From Helicobacter_B zhangjianzhongii (lineage in GTDB: Bacteria; Campylobacterota; Campylobacteria; Campylobacterales; Helicobacteraceae), in assembly GCF_030249855.1 (NCBI RefSeq), contig NZ_JANURN010000008.1, forward strand, positions 43,420 to 107,419: DNA of 64,000 nucleotides, in the 5' to 3' direction. The stretch's first letter is position 1. Each line of letters begins with the position of its first letter. This document shows positions 24,925 through 32,380 of the stretch, one piece after another. A program made the position numbers and the translations under genes. The notes below the pieces were generated by a model, which worked only from the letters and a program-made list of their open reading frames with translations, ran no database searches and was not told the DNA's origin.

Positions 24925-27018
24925 ATGCGATCTACAATGCTGTTTGCCACGAGTTTTGCTACACTCTTGATAGTAGCTGTGCCGCTATGTGCTGATACTC
25001 GTAGCAAACGCGATGAGACAAAACCGGAGACAAAAACGATCGTGGATTCTAGTGGGGCTTTGGATTCTACTAAAGAGCTAGAATCTAGCCCAAGCGATAA
25101 GGCAGAGCGTGTATATAAGCTCTCTCCTGTTTATGCTGCTGCGGTGCGCACCCCTATCCAAAGCACACAAACCCTAGAGGGCAAAGATGCTTTGCTGCAT
25201 TCTGGTGATATTGCGAAGTCGTTGCTGTATGTGCCGGGCTTTTCTACGATGCGCAAGGGAGGGCTAGGCTCTGAGGTGATCTTCCGCTCTCAAGGGGCTG
25301 GGAGAGTGCCTATCTCACTTGATGGCAGCAATCTGCACGGCGCGTGTGGAGGGAGGATGGACACAACTGCCACTTATATCTTCCCTGAAAATTACCACCG
25401 CATTTTGCTTATCAAAGGTCCCCAAGATGTGCGCTTTGGTGCGCTTGTATCTGGCGGTGTTGTGTTTATGCGCGATATTACAGCCCTAAGTGCCAACACC
25501 TTGCAGGCTGATACAAGTATGCTAGCAGGTAGCTTTAATCGCCTAGATCTGCACGCAAGCGCACTAGCAGGGGGCAAATACGGCTCTTTGCAGGCGATCG
25601 CAAGCCACTATGAGAGTGGGGATTATCGCACGGGGAGTGCTAGCTCTCACAAGCTTGGGGCTAGCACGCATACAGCCTATAAGCGAGAGTCTGCTAGTCT
25701 AATTGCTACTTTCACGCCCAGCAAATACACGGGCATAGAGCTTGATATGGATATAGGCAGGGGATTTTCCTCCTACCAAGATAGATCAATGGATGCACGC
25801 ACCTTTGATCGCCTATCTTTTAGCCTAAAAGCCCAGCACGAATTCCAAAATGACATTATAAAAAAGCTTGATCTCCGCGCCTCGTGGCATAGAGTCGATC
25901 ATATTATGGATAATTTCTCTCATAGGCAAGTGATTGATGGAATCTATAAGCTCAATAATCCACAGCGCACCAATGCCAACGCCCGCGCCGAGCTTACACT
26001 CTATCCAAGCCAAGCTCTCACGCTCTATCTAGGCACAAGCTATGCCTATGATGATCATCAAATGCGCTCTTCTGGTGATGTTAATTCTACTGCTGCGGCT
26101 AATGCTATTTTGTCTGCAAGCTATAAGCCAAATTTCCACTTCAACTATGCTTCTATCTTTGCTCAAGGCTCTTATGCGCAGCTAGATTCTGCTTCTAGTG
26201 TGTATTTTGGCGCGAGGTATGATTATGCGCAAGCCTATCAAGCGAGCAATGCACAAGTAGCAAGCGATCATCTAGGTAGCGGCTTTGTGCGCTATCAATA
26301 CCAAAAAGATGGATTCTCATATCTTGTGGGGCTAGGCAGCGCGCAAAGAAGCGCGGATTTTTGGGAGCGGGGGAAAATGGGCGGTATGAGTCTAGCTCCA
26401 GAGACCAACCTCCAGCTAGATATTGCTGCTTTGTATCAGGTAGATTCTTTGTATATACAAGCCTCTGTGTATAGTGCGTATATGTGGGATTATATCGCTT
26501 TGCACTATGGCGTAAATACAAGCGCGTTTAATACCAACGCCCTGCTAGCAGGCGCAGAGCTTCAAGCAAAGTATGGGCTATTTGACTTCCTCTATATGTC
26601 TGGCTCACTTGCCTACACCTATGGGCAAAATCTCACGACCAAATCCGGGCTACTAGCAGGCGCACCGCTACCCCAAGTAGCTCCACTGCAAGCACAAGTG
26701 TCTTTGTGGCTTGAATATAGAGGGTTTTTGGCGCGGGCAGATGTCTTTGCCAATGCCGCACAAAGCCGCTATGCCAAAGACTATGGCAATGTGATTGGCA
26801 AGGATTTTGGCGCGAGCTTGGGCTTTGCTACTTTAAGCATTTATGGTGGCTATAAGCGCAAGAATTTTAGCCTGCTTTGTGGGATTGAGAATCTAACTAA
26901 TACGCTATATAGCTATCATCTCTCTAAAGCTGGCGTGATGATAGGCGATCTAGCCCCTGTAAGCAGGATTTATGAGCCCGGACGAAGTTATTATGTCAAG
27001 CTTACGCTTGGATTCTAA
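24925..27018 (+). CDS. TonB-dependent outer membrane receptor, OprC/NosA-like (copper)
   Basis: A 697-residue TonB-dependent transporter. The ATG at 24925 (RBS AAGGGG) is preferred to a GTG at 24919. After the signal peptide comes a Ser-rich stretch carrying GTGGATTCTAG (25042-25052), then the plug. The plug reads LDGSNLHGACGGRMDTTATY and ILLIKGPQDVRFG, which resembles the HGGCPNRMDPPTSY and IKGPQ blocks of the copper receptors OprC and NosA. The 22-strand barrel ends in YVKLTLGF with terminal Phe. The substrate is inferred from this similarity only. exbB-exbD-tonB at 54-55.6 kb could energise it. Confidence 0.85.
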   Translation: MRSTMLFATSFATLLIVAVPLCADTRSKRDETKPETKTIVDSSGALDSTKELESSPSDKAERVYKLSPVYAAAVRTPIQSTQTLEGKDALLHSGDIAKSLLYVPGFSTMRKGGLGSEVIFRSQGAGRVPISLDGSNLHGACGGRMDTTATYIFPENYHRILLIKGPQDVRFGALVSGGVVFMRDITALSANTLQADTSMLAGSFNRLDLHASALAGGKYGSLQAIASHYESGDYRTGSASSHKLGASTHTAYKRESASLIATFTPSKYTGIELDMDIGRGFSSYQDRSMDARTFDRLSFSLKAQHEFQNDIIKKLDLRASWHRVDHIMDNFSHRQVIDGIYKLNNPQRTNANARAELTLYPSQALTLYLGTSYAYDDHQMRSSGDVNSTAAANAILSASYKPNFHFNYASIFAQGSYAQLDSASSVYFGARYDYAQAYQASNAQVASDHLGSGFVRYQYQKDGFSYLVGLGSAQRSADFWERGKMGGMSLAPETNLQLDIAALYQVDSLYIQASVYSAYMWDYIALHYGVNTSAFNTNALLAGAELQAKYGLFDFLYMSGSLAYTYGQNLTTKSGLLAGAPLPQVAPLQAQVSLWLEYRGFLARADVFANAAQSRYAKDYGNVIGKDFGASLGFATLSIYGGYKRKNFSLLCGIENLTNTLYSYHLSKAGVMIGDLAPVSRIYEPGRSYYVKLTLGF

Positions 27019-27033
27019 AAAAGTGGATTCTAG

Positions 27034-27135
27034 GGATTCAGCTTGCGGGCTAGAATCGTGGATTTCATCAGCCCGCTCGCTCGATAGACCTCTAGTCTTA
27101 TCTCACTCGCTTGCTTTGAAAAACCACGATTCTAG
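27034..27135. repeat. Dispersed repeat B, copy 2
   Basis: About 100 bp starting GGATTCAGC and ending CCACGATTCTAG, containing TCGATAGACCTCTAGTCTTA. The same element lies at about 12723-12820 and, inverted, at 42650-42770. Its ends carry GATTCTAG motifs. It is non-coding here. Confidence 0.85.
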
Positions 27136-27190
27136 CACCACAATCTTAGAATCCTAATTAAGCAAAGTGTAAAACGAGGATTCTAGAGGG

Positions 27191-27346
27191 TAGGCGATTC
27201 AGCCTTGGGTGAGCAATTCACGCCATTGAAAAAATTTAGGGCAGTCACTATCGCCAAGATAGCTCCTACCCTAAATTTTTTCAAAGCACGCAAAGCCCCA
27301 CCGCAACTCTTAGAATCGTGCCGCAGTAAAGCAGGCTTTGTAAAAA
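27191..27346. repeat. Dispersed repeat C, copy 1, with large stem-loop
   Basis: A roughly 155-bp repeat, nearly identical to 42237-42390. It contains a 16-bp perfect inverted repeat (TTGAAAAAATTTAGGG at 27226-27241, complement at 27269-27284) enclosing a 27-nt loop with its own small CTATC/GATAG stem. The second copy keeps pairing although one base pair of the A/T run is lost from both arms. No start or RBS supports coding. A palindromic unit follows at 27358-27395. Confidence 0.8.
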
Positions 27347-27419
27347 CGCCCCAATCTGTCATCGCGAGCCTTGTGCTAGCAAGGCGTGGCGATCCATAAC
27401 ACAGCCCTAGAATCTAATT

Positions 27420-27557
27420 TCAAAAAGTGGTTTCGTTTTCATATCTATACCCTAACTCACCATTATCATACTCACCCATATCAAAGAATCCATAGGCTGC
27501 CCAAGCAAGATCTGCGTTATCTCTCAAGGCTTCTATGATTTGTTTATTTGTTTTCAT
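27420..27557 (-). CDS. 45-residue ORF coupled to the lipoprotein gene
   Basis: ATG at 27557 overlaps the TGA of the upstream lipoprotein gene (ATGA), the usual arrangement for translational coupling. The product reads MKTNKQIIEALRDNADLAWA, then a Tyr/Gly/Glu-rich stretch, and stops within sequence resembling the dispersed motif (CCACTTTTTGA), so the 3' end may have been cut off by repeat sequence. It shares the AT-rich composition of the lipoprotein. No family recognised; it may be a truncated gene. Confidence 0.5.
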   Translation of the reverse strand: MKTNKQIIEALRDNADLAWAAYGFFDMGEYDNGELGYRYENETTF

Positions 27558-28129
27558 CGCATAAACCCCATAAACTCCCATTCGGGTCTCATTATATCAA
27601 AAAAACTCGCAGCACTATCATCAAACCTAAATGTATCGTTATACCAATAGATAATAGGATAAAACTTAACTATATTTTCCACTCCTATGGGTTTATCTGT
27701 ATCAAAAACAATACGCGCACCGCCCATCGCTATCCTCTTGTTGATTATGATGACATTGATGCTCCTATGTCTTTTGTTTATAATTTCCCCATCTTTGGGC
27801 TCTAAATTCAATTCCCTATAATTTGGGACCATAGGATTAAATTTAACAAGATTTTTTTGTATTTCTTCCCAATCATTTAGAGTCAAGTTAAAGTAAGCGA
27901 GCAAATTTTCATACTTTTTTGTGATTTTATTTTTCTTTTTTTCATTTGTCATTAATTCTCTAAATTTTTCTCTATCTGTCCATTCTCCATAATAAGTCAG
28001 GTTTTTGTTTAGGCTTCTTGCTTCCCAATAACTTGGATAGAAATATTTTTGCACATTCATTGAGGCACCACACCCACTAAACACGACTGCCACAAATAAA
28101 GCACTTATGATTACATACACCATTCTCAC
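27554..28129 (-). CDS. Hypothetical lipoprotein in an AT-rich islet
   Basis: A 191-residue lipoprotein (signal peptide ending in FSGC, lipidated Cys at about 20). The mature part has no recognised domain; it is rich in Lys, Asn, Tyr and Trp and clearly more AT-rich than the surrounding genes. The start is GTG 28129, with AAAGGA just upstream, or ATG 28123. It follows a lipase-like gene remnant with overlapping stop and start, and precedes a 45-codon ORF. A lipoprotein right after a lipase gene fits an immunity or accessory protein of a lipase effector, but that is inference. Confidence 0.7.
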   Translation of the reverse strand: MRMVYVIISALFVAVVFSGCGASMNVQKYFYPSYWEARSLNKNLTYYGEWTDREKFRELMTNEKKKNKITKKYENLLAYFNLTLNDWEEIQKNLVKFNPMVPNYRELNLEPKDGEIINKRHRSINVIIINKRIAMGGARIVFDTDKPIGVENIVKFYPIIYWYNDTFRFDDSAASFFDIMRPEWEFMGFMR

Positions 28130-28287
28130 ACTATTTCCTTTGTAGATTCTGTGCCTCTAATAGCAAATATCTTTTGATTCTTATCCTCTGTATCTTCAAA
28201 GAGAGTAGCAGAGAATCCTGAATCTGTGTTTTTTTGATGGTTTAGGACACGATAGCGATTGACAAATTGTTCAATGCAAAATGCCAA
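28126..28287 (-). pseudogene. Remnant of a lipase-like (class 3) protein
   Basis: A 53-codon minus-strand frame contains HQKNTDSGFSATLFEDT and IFAIRGTES, which looks like the N-terminal part of a class 3 lipase-like fold (the FAIRGTE strand precedes the nucleophile elbow in such proteins). There is no catalytic GxSxG and no further lipase sequence. Upstream the frame runs into repeat sequence and a TAG, and it stops at the lipoprotein start. It is therefore a fragment with both ends lost. The family assignment is from pattern recall, not a search. Confidence 0.5.
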
Positions 28288-28437
28288 AAGTGTAAAAAGT
28301 GGATTCTAGGGGTGGGGTGGATTTTTCATCTGCTTGTTTTCTTCTCCTAAGACTCTAAGATTTTTGCTTATTTGTGGATTTTTACTTTGGGATTCTAGCC
28401 CGCAAGCTGAATCCCTCTTAGCAAAAGTGGATTCTAG
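28275..28437. repeat. Dispersed repeat E plus shortened repeat B
   Basis: 28275-28369 matches 42551-42647 almost base for base (TGCAAAAYGCC through TTTTTGCTT, including GTGGATTCTAG at 28299). It is followed by GGATTCTAGCCCGCAAGCTG at 28388-28407 and GTGGATTCTAG at 28427. Compared with the copy at 42648-42794, the central part of repeat B is missing, as expected for a deletion between two GATTCTAG copies. Confidence 0.8.
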
Positions 28438-28438
28438 G

Positions 28439-29671
28439 CTAATTGCTTGTGCGGTAGCGGAATTGCCCCTTTTTGAAGACTATTTCAAATCCCCCAAGAC
28501 TATAGAGCCATTTATTTTCTATGGTGTTTTTGATAAATGCCGCAAACTCGCCCTTAATCCCCCTGCCAAGCACCATACCCACGCCATCAGTATGCCCTAT
28601 GGAGCAAACCGTGCCTTTGTGGTGGAAGACAAAGGGGCGATGAAATGGCTTATCAGCAAGCTTGGCGCAAAAAAGCTCTGCGATGTAATCACCCATTTGC
28701 GCAGAGAGCTGGGCTGTGGGGGCGTGGATAATGTCTTTATCCCTAGCTTGTGCGCTATCACCCACGACATAGATATTGGGGTAGGCTTCGCATTGCAGCT
28801 GGGCATTGACAGGGATCCTGCCTTTTTTGTTGGGCAGGGTTGAACGCTCGATGATTTCACTACCTTTCACCCCCGCACTCCAGATGATTGTATTGCCCAA
28901 AATCTCTAGCGGCTCATCTTGCCCCTTATAGCGGGCGATCACGCGATCATCGCGCACTTCTTCAATGGTAGCATTTGAGACGATACGCACGCCAAGCTTT
29001 TTAAGCTTGGATTCTGCTGCTGTGGCAAGCTTGTCATTAAAGACAGGCAAAATATGCTCTGAACGCCCTATGCAAGTGATTTTGGGCAAGGATCGATCAA
29101 TCCCGCAAATAAGGCATAGCTCATCAAGCTGTGTGGCTAGCTCTGCGGTAAATTCTATCCCGGTAAAGCCTGTGCCACACACGATCACAGAGAGATCTTG
29201 GGCATTTTTTGTGTGGGTATATTCTTTGAATTTATTTTCGATGTTTTTCATAAGCTTTAGGGCGGCATTGAGCGAGGATAGGCGGTAGGTGTTTTTCCCC
29301 ACGCCTTTGATGCCTAAATGATCAGGGCGGAATCCAAGGGCGATGATGAGATAGTCATATTTATATGCACCGCCATTGCCTATGACTTTGTTTTCTTCTG
29401 GGCAGATCTCTAGGATTTTGTCCTTGATGAAGCGGATTTTCTTTGGGTCTAGGATCTTGCGGTAGAAGATTCTGGCTTTGCGTGAGCTTAGTGTGCCTAT
29501 GGCGACTTTGTGTAAAAGTGTGGTTTGGTAGTGATAATCGTGCTTGCTAATAAGTGTAATGTCTGCTGGTGTTTTGAGCTTGCGCTGCAAGCCTAGCGCG
29601 GCTTTAAGCCCGCCGTAGCCACCGCCGATGATAAGCACCTTGGGTGTGGGGTGTGATTGTGTCTCTTGCAT
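28439..29671 (-). CDS. ndh: Type II NADH dehydrogenase (NDH-2)
   Basis: A 410-residue FAD-dependent oxidoreductase expected to pass electrons from NAD(P)H to quinone at the inner face of the membrane without pumping protons. The N-terminal FAD motif is VLIIGGGYGGLKAALGL. HDYHYQTTLLHKVAIG follows, then YDYLIIALGFRPDHLG, the second dinucleotide motif VIVCGTGFTGIEFTAELA, and the FAD-closing segment YVVGDSAQARD. The C-terminus (LYSLGGFEIVFKKG) is the amphipathic membrane-binding end. The stop falls within a few nt of the dispersed motif at 28427. Confidence 0.88.
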   Translation of the reverse strand: MQETQSHPTPKVLIIGGGYGGLKAALGLQRKLKTPADITLISKHDYHYQTTLLHKVAIGTLSSRKARIFYRKILDPKKIRFIKDKILEICPEENKVIGNGGAYKYDYLIIALGFRPDHLGIKGVGKNTYRLSSLNAALKLMKNIENKFKEYTHTKNAQDLSVIVCGTGFTGIEFTAELATQLDELCLICGIDRSLPKITCIGRSEHILPVFNDKLATAAESKLKKLGVRIVSNATIEEVRDDRVIARYKGQDEPLEILGNTIIWSAGVKGSEIIERSTLPNKKGRIPVNAQLQCEAYPNIYVVGDSAQARDKDIIHAPTAQLSAQMGDYIAELFCAKLADKPFHRPFVFHHKGTVCSIGHTDGVGMVLGRGIKGEFAAFIKNTIENKWLYSLGGFEIVFKKGQFRYRTSN

Positions 29672-29857
29672 TATGCGCTCCTAGAGAAGAAGTGCTACCA
29701 TAGTAGCCCAAAAATTTTTATAATTAAATTAAAAGATTTTTTACTTTTGGGCGGTGGGGGCGTGAGATTTTGCTAGAATCCTATTTGCAAAATGCAGGGC
29801 AAAATAAGATTCAAGCCAATTTATGCTAAAGCTAATTACTTCTCTTAAGGATACTTT

Positions 29858-30643
29858 ATGATACTTACACAAATTATACAAAGCACCAAAGAGCGCGTAG
29901 CCAAGTGCCAAAAAGAGCTGCCGCTAAGTGTCTTGCGCGAGCAAGCCGAGAATCTTCACAAGGCAAAGCCCTATACAAGAAGCTTTGAAAATGCCTTGCG
30001 CGTAGAAAATCGACTAAGCTTTATTTGCGAGATTAAAAAGGCTTCCCCATCAAAGGGCGTTATCAACGAGACATTTCCCTATCTTGACATCGCTAGAGCT
30101 TATGAAAAAGCCGGGGCAAATGCGATTTCTTGCTTAAGTGAGCCGCAGTATTTCTTAGGGAGTGATGAGATTTTCACACAAGTAAGAGAGATTTGCTCTA
30201 TCCCTATGCTGCGTAAGGATTTCACAATCGATCCTTATATGATCTATCAGGCAAAGGTGATGGGGGCAGACGCGCTGCTGCTTATTGTAAGTGCGCTAGA
30301 TGTTGTGCAGCTTAGGGAGTTTTACGCGCTTGCAGAGTCGCTTGGGCTATGTGTTTTGGTAGAGACACACACAGGCAAAGAGATCGAGCAAGCCTTGAGC
30401 ATTGATGCGCGTATCATTGGGGTAAATAATAGGGATTTGCATACCTTTAGTGTAGATGTGCAAAGAAGCTTAGAGCTGCGTCCTCTTGTGCCAGAATCCA
30501 AAGTCTTTGTAAGCGAGAGCGGGATAAGCAGTGTGCAGGACTTGCGCAAGCTCCAAGAAGCTAGGGTAGATAGCGTGCTTATAGGCGAGTGGTTTATGAA
30601 AGCTCAAGAATCTATAGCTCATATCCACGCCCTTAGAGATTAG
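29858..30643 (+). CDS. trpC: Indole-3-glycerol phosphate synthase
   Basis: Converts CdRP to indole-3-glycerol phosphate in tryptophan synthesis. The 261-residue monofunctional enzyme shows FICEIKKASPSKG (catalytic Lys and phosphate binding), ISCLSEPQYFLGS, PMLRKDFTIDPYMIYQA, LLLIVSAL, VETHTGKEIEQAL, IIGVNNRDLHTF, SESGI and VLIGEWFM, covering the whole beta/alpha barrel. It starts at ATG 29858 behind AAGGA. The other trp genes are not nearby. The CDF gene begins 2 nt after its stop. Confidence 0.96.
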   Translation: MILTQIIQSTKERVAKCQKELPLSVLREQAENLHKAKPYTRSFENALRVENRLSFICEIKKASPSKGVINETFPYLDIARAYEKAGANAISCLSEPQYFLGSDEIFTQVREICSIPMLRKDFTIDPYMIYQAKVMGADALLLIVSALDVVQLREFYALAESLGLCVLVETHTGKEIEQALSIDARIIGVNNRDLHTFSVDVQRSLELRPLVPESKVFVSESGISSVQDLRKLQEARVDSVLIGEWFMKAQESIAHIHALRD

Positions 30644-30645
30644 CT

Positions 30646-31632
30646 ATGGGGACAAAAGCACCGCTCAATGCTATGGATTCTAGCGCAGTGGATTCTATGG
30701 ATCCTACCAAAGATCCCAAAGAGCTAGAATCCAGCCCAAGCACGCAAGCCAAAAAGATAAGCCCCCAGCGCAGAGCGACTATGATCTCAAGCTGTGTGGC
30801 GTTGGTGCTGATTGTAGTGAAGTTTGTGGCTGGGATTATTAGTGGGTCTGTGGCGATTCTTGCAAGCGCGATTGATTCGTTGCTTGATTTATCTGCCTCA
30901 CTCTTTAATCTCTATGCCATCACCAAAGCCGAGCAGCCTGCTTGCGTGAAGTTTAACTATGGGCGCGGCAAGATAGAATCACTTGCAGCTGTGATTGAAG
31001 GAAGCGTGATTGTAGTCTCTGGGATTTTTATCCTCTATCAATCGTTTAAAAAAATCGCGCTAGGAAGTGAGCTAGCAAGGCTTGATTTGTCTGTGTTTGT
31101 GATGATCTTTTCATTGATTGTAACAGCCTGCCTTGTGCTGTATCTAAACTATGTCGCAAAGATGAGCAATAATCTTGTGATACAAGCTGATGCTTTGCAT
31201 TATAAAACAGATCTTTTAAGCAATGGCGCGGTGCTTGTGGCATTGGTGCTTATCAAGCTTACAGGCTTTGAGATTATTGACGCGCTTTTTGGGATTGCTA
31301 TTGGGCTGTATGTGGGGTATTCCGCCTTTGGGCTGCTAAAGCAAGGCGTGCTGGTCTTGCTAGATCGCGCACTAGATGATGAGAAGCTTACAGCGATTAA
31401 GGAGATTCTGGACTCTGCAACAGAGGTCAAAAGCTATCACGATCTAAAAACTAGGCAAAGTGGGGATACGCATTTTGTGGAAGTGCATTTGGTATTTAGC
31501 CCAGATATTTTGCTAAAGGACGCACACGCTGTGGCGGATATGCTAGAGTGTAAAATCCAAAATCTACAAGAGCAGTGGCAGGGGCAGTGGGTGGTGATCA
31601 CGCATCTTGATCCCTATGAGCCTGCTAGCTAG
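30646..31632 (+). CDS. Cation diffusion facilitator (FieF/CDF) transporter
   Basis: An inner-membrane divalent metal/proton antiporter. The 328 residues start with a Ser/Lys-rich 40-residue extension encoded by motif-like repeats (GTGGATTCTATGG, then GAGCTAGAATCCAGCCCAAG), which the family lacks and which resembles the extension of the TonB-dependent receptor at 25042. Six membrane helices follow; helix 2 has SAIDSLLDLSA and helix 5 has ADALHYKTDLLSN, the Asp/His metal sites of CDF proteins. The C-terminal cytoplasmic domain (HFVEVHLVFSP, VITHLDPYEP) is intact. Metal specificity (Fe, Zn or Mn) is undecided. Confidence 0.92.
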   Translation: MGTKAPLNAMDSSAVDSMDPTKDPKELESSPSTQAKKISPQRRATMISSCVALVLIVVKFVAGIISGSVAILASAIDSLLDLSASLFNLYAITKAEQPACVKFNYGRGKIESLAAVIEGSVIVVSGIFILYQSFKKIALGSELARLDLSVFVMIFSLIVTACLVLYLNYVAKMSNNLVIQADALHYKTDLLSNGAVLVALVLIKLTGFEIIDALFGIAIGLYVGYSAFGLLKQGVLVLLDRALDDEKLTAIKEILDSATEVKSYHDLKTRQSGDTHFVEVHLVFSPDILLKDAHAVADMLECKIQNLQEQWQGQWVVITHLDPYEPAS

Positions 31633-31795
31633 CAGAAAAATAGCGTGCCAATGGCACAGGGGTAAGTCTAGCTTTAAGTGATTGCTTCTTGTGCTTTGTT
31701 AGTAGATTCTAGGGTGGATTCTATGATTGTTTTGTGTGTGGGGTTAGCGATAGGGTTTGTATTTTGGCTTGTTGGGTTAGCAAAGATCGATAATC

Positions 31796-32380
31796 TTAAG
31801 GCTTATGTGTGGGTGGGGTGTAAGGGCGGAGCTTTTTTGCTGGGCTGCCCGCGTAGAATCCACTTTTTGTAATATCGCGTGTTACCACTGCGCCTGCGCC
31901 GATGACGACATTATCGCAGATATGGACAGGCAAAATGGTCGCATTGCTGCCTATGCTGACATTGCTGCCTATGTGCGCACCTTTCCATTGGCTTTTGTGT
32001 GCTGCTGGTGCGCCGGTGGCAAAGGTATCGTTGATAAACATCACGCCGTGTCCTATGAAGCAGTGATTGCCTATGCGCGTGAGAGAGCAGATGAAGCTAT
32101 GGCTTTGGATCCTGCAGTTATCCCCGATATACACATCGCTTTGGATTTCGACAAATGGACCGATGAAGACATTATCGCCAAAGGTGCATTCATAGAGATT
32201 GACAGGTGTGATGATATGGAGATTTTCTCCGTGTGTAATATCACGGATACAAGAAGCCTGTGTGGTGATAGCGACTTGTGCGGTAGAATGGGAGAGATTT
32301 TGGCTAGCTTTTTGCATAGGGGCGTGCTTTGATTGCGTGGATTTGGGCGTGTGTGGCATAGAGCTGATCACGCAGGGCAT
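31796..32380 (-). CDS. Hexapeptide-repeat acyltransferase
   Basis: A left-handed beta-helix enzyme, probably an O- or N-acetyltransferase acting on sugar precursors or surface glycans. From about residue 50 the isoleucine-rich hexapeptide pattern is clear (GDNVFIGPFVEIQSDVYIGD, IGNHCFIGHGVMFI, IGSNVSIGSNATILP, VVIGAGAVV). It includes His in GHGV as the likely catalytic base and the acceptor loop FATGAPAAHKSQ. The domain ends SGFYAGSPAKKLR. The start is uncertain: ATG 32380 gives 194 residues but overlaps the methylase gene by 77 nt, ATG 32317 by 14 nt. Neither has a good RBS. Confidence 0.85.
   Translation of the reverse strand: MPCVISSMPHTPKSTQSKHAPMQKASQNLSHSTAQVAITTQASCIRDITHGENLHIITPVNLYECTFGDNVFIGPFVEIQSDVYIGDNCRIQSHSFICSLTRIGNHCFIGHGVMFINDTFATGAPAAHKSQWKGAHIGSNVSIGSNATILPVHICDNVVIGAGAVVTRDITKSGFYAGSPAKKLRPYTPPTHKP

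Noticed and set aside
31678..31872. Possible small membrane protein on the plus strand (64 codons)
   Set aside because: It overlaps the antisense end of the acetyltransferase gene, has no RBS, and its ends are encoded by dispersed-motif sequence.
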